From a virus, in IMG/VR virus record IMGVR_UViG_3300025815_000121, positions 1 to 22,976 of that record: 22,976 nucleotides of DNA, one strand, 5' to 3'. The position numbers and the translations under genes are program-made. The notes beneath the pieces are model-generated. The model saw nothing but the letters and a program-made list of their open reading frames with translations, searched no databases and was not told the DNA's origin. Positions within the stretch are counted from its first letter, which is position 1, and every line of letters begins with the position of its first letter. Positions 16,735 through 22,976 of the stretch are shown here, in pieces.

Positions 16735-17520
16735 ATGACTAAACTTATTGGTGGAAATATTAGCGATACACCTATTAAAAATATTGGAGATGGTTCAGCT
16801 TTTTCGGCTGGCGGCGCTGCCGAGACAGATCCACTCTTCGCCAACGTCGAGCTTTTGCTGATGCCCGAGGCGGGCGATGCGTCCATCCTGGACAAGTCTT
16901 CTAACGCACGAACGGTAACCAACACCGGACCAGTTTCGATTGTGTCGGACGTTAGTAGTCCTACAGGCTATGCAATGGATTTCGGAACTGAAGCTCAAGT
17001 ATATTACTTAACTTTTTCAGACGATGCTGGACTAAAACCCGGAACAGGTGACTTTTGTATTGAGACAATTGCCTTATGTACGGGGACGACAAATGGCCAG
17101 AATTGTCTGACAGGTGCGTCCGTCGACGCTGATCACGGTTCGACACTTAACTTTCCTTGGTTCTATAGTAGTAATGGATTAGGAGTAGGTGCATATCCAC
17201 CGGCGGTTTTTATGCCTTGTAATAATGTCGGTGTAGCTTCTAGTGCCAGCGGGGTTACTTACAATAGCGGGGCCTATCATCATTGGGCCTTTAGTCGTTC
17301 TGGAACTACCTACCGTTTGTTTGCTGACGGTGTTCAAGAAGCAACAGGAACTAATAGTACTAATATCGGCGCATCTTCTTGGGTCGCGTTTCGTATTGGT
17401 TTATGGGGACTTTCAAGTTTTCGAGTTTTCCAAGGCAAAGTTGCGATGTTCCGTCTAACCATTGGAGCCGCTAGATACACTTCTAACTTCTCACCATTTA
17501 GTCTGTTCCCTAAATCTTAA
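16735..17520 (+). CDS. LamG/ConA-like fibre protein (261 aa)
   Basis: A 261-residue protein combining a short attachment-like N terminus (MTKLIG, shared with the 90-aa protein upstream) with a LamG-type jelly roll. The diagnostic part is YHHWAFSR at 181-188 followed by YRLFADGVQEATG, the pattern of Laminin G/concanavalin-like domains that bind sugars or other surface ligands. An early strand is ANVELLLMPE, a usual start of this fold in phages. A GC-rich patch (36 of 60 bases G or C at 16861-16920) gives way to AT-rich sequence (23 of 60 at 16981-17040), pointing to a recombined N-terminal half. GGATAAG before the ATG may serve as ribosome-binding site. It is probably an accessory receptor-binding protein. 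Confidence 0.8.
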   Translation: MTKLIGGNISDTPIKNIGDGSAFSAGGAAETDPLFANVELLLMPEAGDASILDKSSNARTVTNTGPVSIVSDVSSPTGYAMDFGTEAQVYYLTFSDDAGLKPGTGDFCIETIALCTGTTNGQNCLTGASVDADHGSTLNFPWFYSSNGLGVGAYPPAVFMPCNNVGVASSASGVTYNSGAYHHWAFSRSGTTYRLFADGVQEATGTNSTNIGASSWVAFRIGLWGLSSFRVFQGKVAMFRLTIGAARYTSNFSPFSLFPKS

Positions 17521-17538
17521 AGATAGTTTAATCACCAC

Positions 17539-18126
17539 ATGGAACTCTTAATCTCACTTTTATCTCTTCCTCTCTGCATTACATGGGCTTATCGTGGAGG
17601 AAGTCTCTATAAACAACAACAATGGGGTTGGTTAGGAAATACTCGTTGGCTTACTTTATTAGCTACACCTCTATTTATTACTGTAACCTATACAGTTTCA
17701 ATGTCCGAAAGTTTAACCACGGGTAATATTATAGGATTATTATTTGGTTTTATTTCATTCTTTGGTGCTCAAGCAGATGGCTGGGGCCGTCAAATGGATC
17801 TAGGAAGGGATAGTAAACCCGATAATGAAACAGGATATAGACTTAGAAATTTAATCTGGGAAAAGAAATCATCATTTAGTAGAGATCTAGCTGGTCTATA
17901 TATGAGGTTTGCTCAATTCTTAATTCCTGCCTTTTGTTTTGGTTTAGTTAATCCTGTATTATCTTTAAGTTGTATTAGCTTATTTTTATTAGCACCTCTA
18001 TGTTGGGTAATAGAACATAAACTTTACTATAGCAAAAATCAAGTACCCCGAATACCTTTTGTAGAAATTTTAATTGGGTGTGTCTTATTTGTCACAGTAG
18101 CATTTTCAAGCGTATATGTAATTTAA
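17539..18126 (+). CDS. Polytopic inner-membrane protein (195 aa)
   Basis: A 195-residue integral membrane protein with about five or six hydrophobic segments: near 1-16, 40-58, 64-82, 120-155 (long, probably two) and 172-195. The cytosolic loop between about 83 and 118 is charged and includes DGWGRQMDLGR. I do not recognise the family. It begins 18 bases after the fibre gene with no good Shine-Dalgarno sequence and heads a membrane-protein cassette that also contains two tiny single-span proteins. A role in lysis, membrane energisation or superinfection exclusion is possible, but the sequence does not decide. Confidence 0.8.
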   Translation: MELLISLLSLPLCITWAYRGGSLYKQQQWGWLGNTRWLTLLATPLFITVTYTVSMSESLTTGNIIGLLFGFISFFGAQADGWGRQMDLGRDSKPDNETGYRLRNLIWEKKSSFSRDLAGLYMRFAQFLIPAFCFGLVNPVLSLSCISLFLLAPLCWVIEHKLYYSKNQVPRIPFVEILIGCVLFVTVAFSSVYVI

Positions 18127-18138
18127 AAGGCCAGTAGT

Positions 18139-18294
18139 ATGGAAGTATTTAATGTGGTAACGTCTGCATGGCCCATATTTCTAGGAATTGTTACTCTTAT
18201 TGTTGTACTAGCTAAAATGCACGGCGATATTACTATTCTTAAAGAAAAAGTACGAACTTTGTTCGATTTATGGAATTCTAAAATAGGTAAATAA
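18139..18294 (+). CDS. Small single-span membrane protein (51 aa), candidate holin
   Basis: A 51-codon gene with AAAGG before its ATG. The protein starts MEVFNVVTSAWPIFLGIVTL, giving one transmembrane helix at about 9-30, then a charged helix with KEKVRTLFDLWNSKIGK. It ends two bases before the next gene, which also encodes a single-span protein with a coiled tail. Size, topology and the paired arrangement fit a holin or holin partner, but one-span holins have no reliable signature, so the function is a guess. Confidence 0.7.
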   Translation: MEVFNVVTSAWPIFLGIVTLIVVLAKMHGDITILKEKVRTLFDLWNSKIGK

Positions 18295-18296
18295 AA

Positions 18297-18530
18297 ATGG
18301 AAATCACCCCGGTAGTATTTTGGAACGTCCTTTTAACATTAGTTATTGCCCCAGCCTTGTGGGCATTCAGATCCCTTATAGCAGAGATCAAACGTATTGA
18401 TATTCTTTTAGCCCGTACACGTGAAGAGTACGCCACGAAGCACGAATTGCGGGATGACATGAAGCGTGTAATGGATGCACTACACAGAGTTGAAGATAAA
18501 TTAGATAAAGTACTAGCGAAGGAAAACTAA
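18297..18530 (+). CDS. Small membrane-anchored coiled-coil protein (77 aa)
   Basis: 77 residues with one N-terminal transmembrane helix (about 7-25, WNVLLTLVIAPALWAF) followed by a long amphipathic helix ending VEDKLDKVLAKEN. This topology recalls XhlA-type haemolysin/holin-associated proteins, which sit beside holins in other phages. It starts two bases after the 51-aa gene, suggesting they act together. The ATG at 18297 is used because it gives the full membrane helix, although the ribosome-binding site is weak and coupling is likely. A spanin role is unlikely because no lipoprotein partner is visible. Confidence 0.75.
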   Translation: MEITPVVFWNVLLTLVIAPALWAFRSLIAEIKRIDILLARTREEYATKHELRDDMKRVMDALHRVEDKLDKVLAKEN

Positions 18531-18531
18531 A

Positions 18532-19566
18532 ATGGCTCAAGAATTAACACCAGCGGAACGTGCTCAGTATCAACAAGCCATCAGAAATACTCTAGGGTAT
18601 ACCGCCCCTTTTGGTGGAGGTGCATACGGTCAGTTCGTTCAAACCTTAAATCCAAATCAGCGAGCAGTTGCAGAAGAATTAGAGCGGCAATATGTTACAG
18701 AAAGAACGGCGTATCAACCGGTAAATCAGATTGACTACAGCCAACTCGCTAGTCAAATACCTCAAATTGATTACAGTCAAATCAGCGGTCTAATGGCTCC
18801 TACTGAACAGGCTGCTCAAGAGACACAGGCTGCTATTGGAACGGCTGCTGCTGGTCAGGCTCCTACTTTATTTGGTGGTCAGGCAGGACTAATGTCTGGT
18901 CAACAGGCTCTAGGTGCTCAAGTTGATGAAGCTCAACAGCTTTTACAAACCGGTCAGATGGGTTTAGGTGAAGGACAGCAAGCATTGGGAGCAGGACAAC
19001 AGGCTCTAGGTGCAGGGCAGCAAGCATTAGGTACTCAAGTAGGTGGGGTACAACAGGCTGTTGGTCAAGCTGCTACAGGTACAGCCCCAGCAACAGGACT
19101 CTACGCAGGACAATCTGGACTGATGGCTGCTCAAGAACGTCTAGGACAAGACGTGGGTCGTCAGATCAGTGGTGTACGAGCTGGTGTATCTGATTTTCAA
19201 AGGGCAGTTGAAGCATACCAGCGGGGTGCTCAAGCTCAACGTGCAAACATTCAGTCATCGGGAGTAACAGGTCGAGAGCAATTACAACGTCAGTTAGGTG
19301 ATGTCGGAATTCAAGCTAATCGTGCTGCTGAACAAATGGCTCAGATTCGGCAATCCGCTGCTACACCTGTAGGAGCCGCTCAGATCGCTTCTGGTGCCGT
19401 TCCTGGCGGAGTGCAGCAACAGGCTGCTCAGATTGCTCAAGCTGCTCCAGCACCCTCTCAGGCGGCTCCTACTGGCCCTCTAGGCCCGGTATCCGTTGAC
19501 CCTCGTGATGTTCTTATACAACAATTAATCTCTAGCTATCAGGGCTTACTAAGTCCACAACAGTAA
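18532..19566 (+). CDS. Gln/Ala-rich probable internal (ejection) protein, 344 aa
   Basis: A 344-residue protein with very high Gln, Ala and Gly content, started by AAGGA. After an ordered N terminus (about 1-60) and two copies of IDYSQ(L/I) near 60-80, it has a run of 7-residue repeats, G-(E/A)-G-Q-Q-A-L (codons 18970-19032), then helical Gln-rich sequence, and an ordered end (DPRDVLIQQLISSYQGLL). Three SGLM/AGLM tripeptide-type motifs occur in it. No enzymatic motif is visible. It precedes a second Gln/Asn-rich protein, an arrangement typical of podovirus internal virion proteins ejected into the host envelope. The assignment rests on composition and context. Confidence 0.72.
   Translation: MAQELTPAERAQYQQAIRNTLGYTAPFGGGAYGQFVQTLNPNQRAVAEELERQYVTERTAYQPVNQIDYSQLASQIPQIDYSQISGLMAPTEQAAQETQAAIGTAAAGQAPTLFGGQAGLMSGQQALGAQVDEAQQLLQTGQMGLGEGQQALGAGQQALGAGQQALGTQVGGVQQAVGQAATGTAPATGLYAGQSGLMAAQERLGQDVGRQISGVRAGVSDFQRAVEAYQRGAQAQRANIQSSGVTGREQLQRQLGDVGIQANRAAEQMAQIRQSAATPVGAAQIASGAVPGGVQQQAAQIAQAAPAPSQAAPTGPLGPVSVDPRDVLIQQLISSYQGLLSPQQ
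18970..19032 (+). repeat. Three tandem 21-bp units encoding a 7-residue repeat
   Basis: Units at 18970-18990, 18991-19011 and 19012-19032 encode (E/A)GQQALG three times. Synonymous sites differ between copies (CAGCAAGCATTG, CAACAGGCTCTA, CAGCAAGCATTA), so the peptide is conserved although the DNA has diverged. A related copy (GQQALG) lies about 20 codons upstream. Confidence 0.9.
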
Positions 19567-19576
19567 GGTTATAAAA

Positions 19577-21172
19577 ATGGTAACACAACCACTGTCAACT
19601 CTCCCAACATTACAACCTGCTCCTGAAGATGAGCGGCGTACTACTGCAATCGCTGAACTGGATAAGTACATCGGTGACGAAGGAACTATTCGTCCTGATC
19701 TACTAGGTGGTTTATTACCAAAAGATTTAGATATTGAGGAATTAAAGAAAACCGGTAAAACAGATGATATCGTAACTGTTGCTAAGACGTTACAAGATAG
19801 GGATGTTGCACGTAACCTCGATCAGATCTACGGTGATTATGAAGGTTATAGAGGTATCTTCGGTCAAGGTGGATATGGACGATTTCTAGGCGCTAAAGGA
19901 GAGAAAAAGGGCTATGTAGATCCTTACGGACAGTTAACCGCAATAGGTAAACAGGCTGAGTTAGCCGAGACTCCAGAATTACCTACGGGTACGGAACTAC
20001 AGTTACAAAGGTTAACTCCTTCGGCTGATGAGTTTCTAGATGCAGATAAGTATAAAGTAACTCCTACTGCTTTTAATGTTGAAGCTGCTCAAGCAGAGAT
20101 TGCTCAAGCCGCTGATCCAAATAAGACCTTAGCTCAATCGTATGGTGCTCAACAAGCCTTTGAGCGGGTAGCGAAACAACAGATACAGGCTGCTCGTCAG
20201 GAAGGGCTAACTGATTACGTAGAACCCGCACAAGGTGAGGTAGATGTTAAGTCTACTGTACAGGGTCAGTTAGCTAGCCTAATGCAGCAATTTGAAGGTG
20301 GGCAGATTCCAGCTTTTGCTGCTGGTGCTATTCGTACTGCTGAACAACGTCTAGCTGCTCGTGGTTTAGGTGCCTCATCCATGGCTGGTGCTGCCATTAC
20401 TCAAGCTGCTATGGAAGCTTCTACTCCTATCGCTGCTGCTGATGCCGAGACGTATCGTCGTATGAATGAGTTAAACCTTAACAATCGTCAACAGGCTGAA
20501 GTTCTTAATGCTCAAATGACCTTGCAAATGGATTTGCAGAACCTATCTAATGAACAACAGGCTCGTGTAACTAATACACAAAATAGGGTTCAGGCATTGT
20601 TTACTGATCAGGCTGCAACGAATAGTGCTCGGCAGTTTAACGCTCAGTCTGAACAGCAGAATGATCAATTCTTTGCCAATTTATTTAATCAGACCGCTCA
20701 GTTTAACGCGGCTCAAACTAATGCTATTAACCAGTTTAACGCAGGACAGGCTAATACTATCAGTCGATTCAATTCAGAGTTAGCTAACCAACGAGATCAG
20801 TTCAATACACGAAACCGTATTCTTATTGATCAGGCTAACGCCGTGTACCGTAGGCAAATTAACACAGCGAATACAGCTATAGCTAATGCAGAGAATGAAT
20901 ATAACGTCCGTAACTTATTTAACATCAGTCAGCTTGCACAGGCTAATGTTTTACAAGATGCTAGAGATAAAGTAAACTTTGCTAGAGTGAATAGCTTGAA
21001 TGAGCAACAGTATCAATATGAGTTAGCTTTACAATCTTTTGCTGCGGATAAAAACCTTGAAAATACTCAGACTATTGCTTCAGGCCAGATAGTCGGTAAT
21101 GTGTTAGCTTCTGCCGCAGATGCGATCTTTACCAGCGTAGGATCGACAAACACCAACAAAAAGGAAGAGTAA
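19577..21172 (+). CDS. Asn/Gln-rich internal virion protein with 11-residue repeats, 531 aa
   Basis: A 531-residue protein, ribosome-binding site AAGG. The N-terminal half (about 1-215) is mixed and charged with Tyr/Gly-rich stretches (DGY-type: GDYEGYRGIFGQGGYGRF near 87-104). Residues about 220-290 are Ala-rich helix. From codon 20468 to 20929 there are 14 gapless units of 11 residues, with Asn at the third position in 12 of 14, for example QFNAAQTNAIN, QFNAGQANTIS and QFNTRNRILID. An 11-residue period is the signature of hendecad coiled coils, so a long right-handed helical bundle is expected. The role is most likely an ejected core protein forming a conduit with its neighbours. I recognise the composition from marine phages but not a named family. 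Confidence 0.78.
   Translation: MVTQPLSTLPTLQPAPEDERRTTAIAELDKYIGDEGTIRPDLLGGLLPKDLDIEELKKTGKTDDIVTVAKTLQDRDVARNLDQIYGDYEGYRGIFGQGGYGRFLGAKGEKKGYVDPYGQLTAIGKQAELAETPELPTGTELQLQRLTPSADEFLDADKYKVTPTAFNVEAAQAEIAQAADPNKTLAQSYGAQQAFERVAKQQIQAARQEGLTDYVEPAQGEVDVKSTVQGQLASLMQQFEGGQIPAFAAGAIRTAEQRLAARGLGASSMAGAAITQAAMEASTPIAAADAETYRRMNELNLNNRQQAEVLNAQMTLQMDLQNLSNEQQARVTNTQNRVQALFTDQAATNSARQFNAQSEQQNDQFFANLFNQTAQFNAAQTNAINQFNAGQANTISRFNSELANQRDQFNTRNRILIDQANAVYRRQINTANTAIANAENEYNVRNLFNISQLAQANVLQDARDKVNFARVNSLNEQQYQYELALQSFAADKNLENTQTIASGQIVGNVLASAADAIFTSVGSTNTNKKEE
20468..20929 (+). repeat. Fourteen gapless 33-bp / 11-residue repeat units
   Basis: Reading in register from E at 20468 gives 14 consecutive 11-mers; position 3 is Asn in 12, Asp in one and Phe in one. 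Units with QF at positions 1-2 are most alike (from 20633 onward), and outer units are more diverged but keep the register. No insertion or deletion breaks the period. Confidence 0.9.
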
Positions 21173-21175
21173 ACC

Positions 21176-21457
21176 ATGGAAATTTTTTCAGCGATTGCTT
21201 CAGCAGTAGTTACAACCGGTATTAAATCTTTTTTTGGTAGCTCGAAGAACACACCAAAGGTGGCTCAACTGAGTCCAAAACGAATCTCTAGTAATCTCAG
21301 GGTTCCAAGTATTGAAGCGGGCGATCCACCAGTTGCAGCACAAGCAGGATCTACTACGGCAATCGCTACTTTAATCAACCGACACGAAGCCATTATGGAT
21401 TCAATTGATGTATCTAAAGGTGTTGGTTTTAGCGCCGAAACCACTCGAATCGCGTAA
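21176..21457 (+). CDS. Small probable core/ejection protein (93 aa)
   Basis: 93 residues with a strong AAGGAAG ribosome-binding site, three bases after the previous stop. The N terminus (MEIFSAIASAVVTTGIKSFF) is a short hydrophobic or amphipathic helix, as in small inner-core proteins of podoviruses; the rest is polar and Ser/Ala-rich with a basic stretch (SPKRISSNLRVP). Part of the ejection block by position. No recognised family. Confidence 0.75.
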   Translation: MEIFSAIASAVVTTGIKSFFGSSKNTPKVAQLSPKRISSNLRVPSIEAGDPPVAAQAGSTTAIATLINRHEAIMDSIDVSKGVGFSAETTRIA

Positions 21458-21466
21458 GGATATATT

Positions 21467-21955
21467 ATGGCAGAAGATGCAACAAGTTTTTTTGATGGGG
21501 CTATTCCGGGTTCGTCCTTAACAGGTAATCTAGGTTCTGAAATCCATGAAAACCCACCTATTTATACTGATCCAACAGAAGCATATGATTACGTCGTATC
21601 TGGATTAATGAGTGATGATGGAGCAGAACGTATTTCTATTGCCGCTCAACTAGGTGTACCTGCTGAACTCATTGCTAGGTCGATTGTGTTTAGCGGTTGG
21701 GCGCAAGGTTACTATACAATCGACATTATGTTGCTTATCTTCGGCCCAGTATTCGAGGTTATTATGAAGCTGCTAGATAGCGCAGGTATTGAATACGAAA
21801 AACTCGCTATTCGTAAGAGTGATGATCGCTTAGAGAAAGCCTTCGAAGAACTAGAGAAGCGCAGTGAAAGCGAAGAACCGGAGGTAGAACCAGAACCTCA
21901 AGAGGAAGAGGAAGAGGAAGTACCTTCCACAGGACTGATGGGTAGGAGAGACTAA
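21467..21955 (+). CDS. Membrane-active-looking virion protein (162 aa)
   Basis: 162 residues, ribosome-binding site AAGGA. The N-terminal third is polar. The middle has helical repeats (ERISIAAQLGVPAELIARSI) and a strongly hydrophobic helix (YTIDIMLLIFGPVFEVIMKLL, about 88-108). The C terminus has a run of glutamates and ends TGLMGRRD. The last base overlaps the next ATG. A hydrophobic helix followed by an acidic tail in the ejection block suggests a protein that enters the host membrane during DNA entry; this is inference from features and position. Confidence 0.75.
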   Translation: MAEDATSFFDGAIPGSSLTGNLGSEIHENPPIYTDPTEAYDYVVSGLMSDDGAERISIAAQLGVPAELIARSIVFSGWAQGYYTIDIMLLIFGPVFEVIMKLLDSAGIEYEKLAIRKSDDRLEKAFEELEKRSESEEPEVEPEPQEEEEEEVPSTGLMGRRD

Positions 21956-22976
21956 TGGGTTTCTTTAACGCTGCATTTAGGTTAGGTAATAAAGCTGCAT
22001 TTAGGTTAGGTGTTGTACAAGGTTTTCAAAACCGTCAGGAAGAGATTGCCAAAGAACAAGAAAAGCTTCTAGAAGAAGATAAAAAACTTGCTAGAAAAGC
22101 GTCTGCTACTATGGCGAGCGTCGTGGATAAACGTAAGAGACTACGGCAAAATAGAGAAAACATATTTGCTATTATAAAAGGTGTTGCTCCTGAAGGTGCT
22201 GATAACGAAGCAATTAAAAATCTACTTAAGCAGAAGGAAAACACAGATGGTAGCCCTATAAATGAAAATACGGCAAGAAGATTATTAGAAAGCATGACGG
22301 CAGACCAGATCAATGCTTTTACACCAGCCGAGGAACCTGCTATAGAAAGTCCGCCTGAGACTGAAGAAGAAGAAAGTGGGCCAGGATTTTTAGCCTCTGT
22401 ATTTAGTCCTTCCGCTCGTGCCGCCGCACAACGCGAGAAAATTCTCAAAAAACCCGCCGGAGCTAGTGACGCGGAATGGAAAGCCGCACTCGCGGAACAA
22501 GATATTCCTGTTTATGAAAAACCTACTCAACCTGTGCGCTCTTTTAGCTACACAACTGGTGCAGATCGAAATTATATAAAAGATACTATGACACGGAAAA
22601 TCGAAAAAACGGGGGACATTGCTGGGTCAACTGATGAGACCCGACTTGAAAATTTATGGACTGATATCGGGACTTGGATGACCGGTGGGACCGTTTATGA
22701 TACATATTACCGTAAAAATGTAGACAGACTTGTAGCGGATGTAGATGACCTAGATGCCTTCTTAAAGAATAGGAAGGGATCTGATAGACTAACCCCTAAA
22801 GAAATAGAGAAGATTAAAAAGATAGGCATTCAAGAATTCTTGAAGGATGCCGATGAGGATGCAGATCCTGCTGCTACTCCTGCTGCTACTCCTGCTGCTA
22901 CTCCTGCTGCTACTCCTGCTGCTACTCCTGGTCAGGTCAGGAGAGGAACTCCCGTAACCCCGAAGTCTCCATACAA
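21955..22976 (+). CDS. Repeat-bearing virion protein, 3' end outside window
   Basis: The frame is open from the ATG overlapping the previous stop (taATG) to the right edge, giving at least 340 residues. The N terminus carries an exact DNA duplication encoding AAFRLG twice. A Lys/Glu-rich helix follows (about 30-75), then a segment like FTPAEEPAIESPPETEEEES, a more ordered region with WTDIGTWMTGGTVYDTYYRK around 240-260, and a perfect tandem repeat encoding PAAT five times near the right end. No catalytic motif is visible in the part present. Co-directional and overlapping with the ejection genes, it is likely the next internal virion protein, or the start of a large one. Confidence 0.85.
   Translation, partial: MGFFNAAFRLGNKAAFRLGVVQGFQNRQEEIAKEQEKLLEEDKKLARKASATMASVVDKRKRLRQNRENIFAIIKGVAPEGADNEAIKNLLKQKENTDGSPINENTARRLLESMTADQINAFTPAEEPAIESPPETEEEESGPGFLASVFSPSARAAAQREKILKKPAGASDAEWKAALAEQDIPVYEKPTQPVRSFSYTTGADRNYIKDTMTRKIEKTGDIAGSTDETRLENLWTDIGTWMTGGTVYDTYYRKNVDRLVADVDDLDAFLKNRKGSDRLTPKEIEKIKKIGIQEFLKDADEDADPAATPAATPAATPAATPAATPGQVRRGTPVTPKSPY
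21970..22011 (+). repeat. 18-bp direct repeat in the N terminus of the last gene
   Basis: GCTGCATTTAGGTTAGGT occurs at 21970-21987 and again at 21994-22011, in frame, separated by six bases. Identity is complete, so the duplication is recent or maintained; it doubles the peptide AAFRLG. Confidence 0.92.
22867..22926 (+). repeat. Five perfect 12-bp tandem repeats (PAAT x5)
   Basis: CCTGCTGCTACT is repeated five times without a mismatch (22867-22878 and each 12 bases to 22926), encoding Pro-Ala-Ala-Thr five times. Perfect identity at synonymous sites indicates recent slippage expansion. Because the unit is a multiple of three, changes in copy number alter linker length without breaking the frame. 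Confidence 0.95.

Noticed and set aside
22035-22448. 137-aa minus-strand frame near the right end
   Set aside because: It is antisense to the continuous + strand frame from 21955 that has an overlapping start and continues to the window edge.
22867-22926. Tandem repeat as a CRISPR array
   Set aside because: Units are contiguous 12-mers without spacers and lie in an open coding frame.

Overview
The window is a stretch of a tailed double-stranded DNA bacteriophage genome covering the packaging, head, tail and ejection genes. Every convincing gene lies on the + strand, and most genes abut or overlap by a few bases. No integrase, replication gene, tRNA, CRISPR array or insertion sequence was found. 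The head-tail adaptor and nozzle-like proteins, together with a block of Gln/Asn-rich probable ejection proteins and no tape-measure gene, fit a short-tailed (podovirus-like) virus. The host cannot be read directly. The tail-fibre modules resemble those I associate with phages and prophages of marine alphaproteobacteria, so a marine alphaproteobacterial host is a weak inference.

Layout: (1) 3-4087, large terminase (cut at the left edge, with an unusually long basic, HTH-like N-terminal region), portal, and a 68-aa protein. (2) 4090-6828, a 912-aa composite protein with a lysozyme-like N terminus, followed by a non-coding hairpin. (3) 6904-9587, scaffold, then an intergenic region with a perfect consensus promoter and a structured leader, major capsid protein, a probable decoration protein, and a UUCG-capped terminator-like hairpin. 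(4) 9607-12449, adaptor and a nozzle/tubular protein. (5) 12449-17520, five cistrons of fibre or fibre-associated proteins, with sharp local base-composition changes that suggest module exchange. (6) 17539-18530, a membrane cassette of one polytopic protein and two tiny single-span proteins, the best place to look for a holin. (7) 18532-22976, repeat-rich proteins likely ejected with the DNA, the last one running off the right edge.

Together the genes make the virion: terminase and portal package DNA into a shell built by scaffold, capsid and decoration proteins; adaptor and nozzle close the neck; fibres bind the host; the lysozyme-like and ejection proteins probably help DNA cross the envelope. 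Promoter, capsid gene, decoration gene and hairpin form what looks like a separate high-output unit inside the late operon. Nothing seen requires a wholly new system. The most unusual items are the 14-unit 11-residue repeat in the 531-aa protein, the composite 912-aa protein, the terminase N-terminal extension, and the promoter-plus-hairpin leader of the capsid gene.
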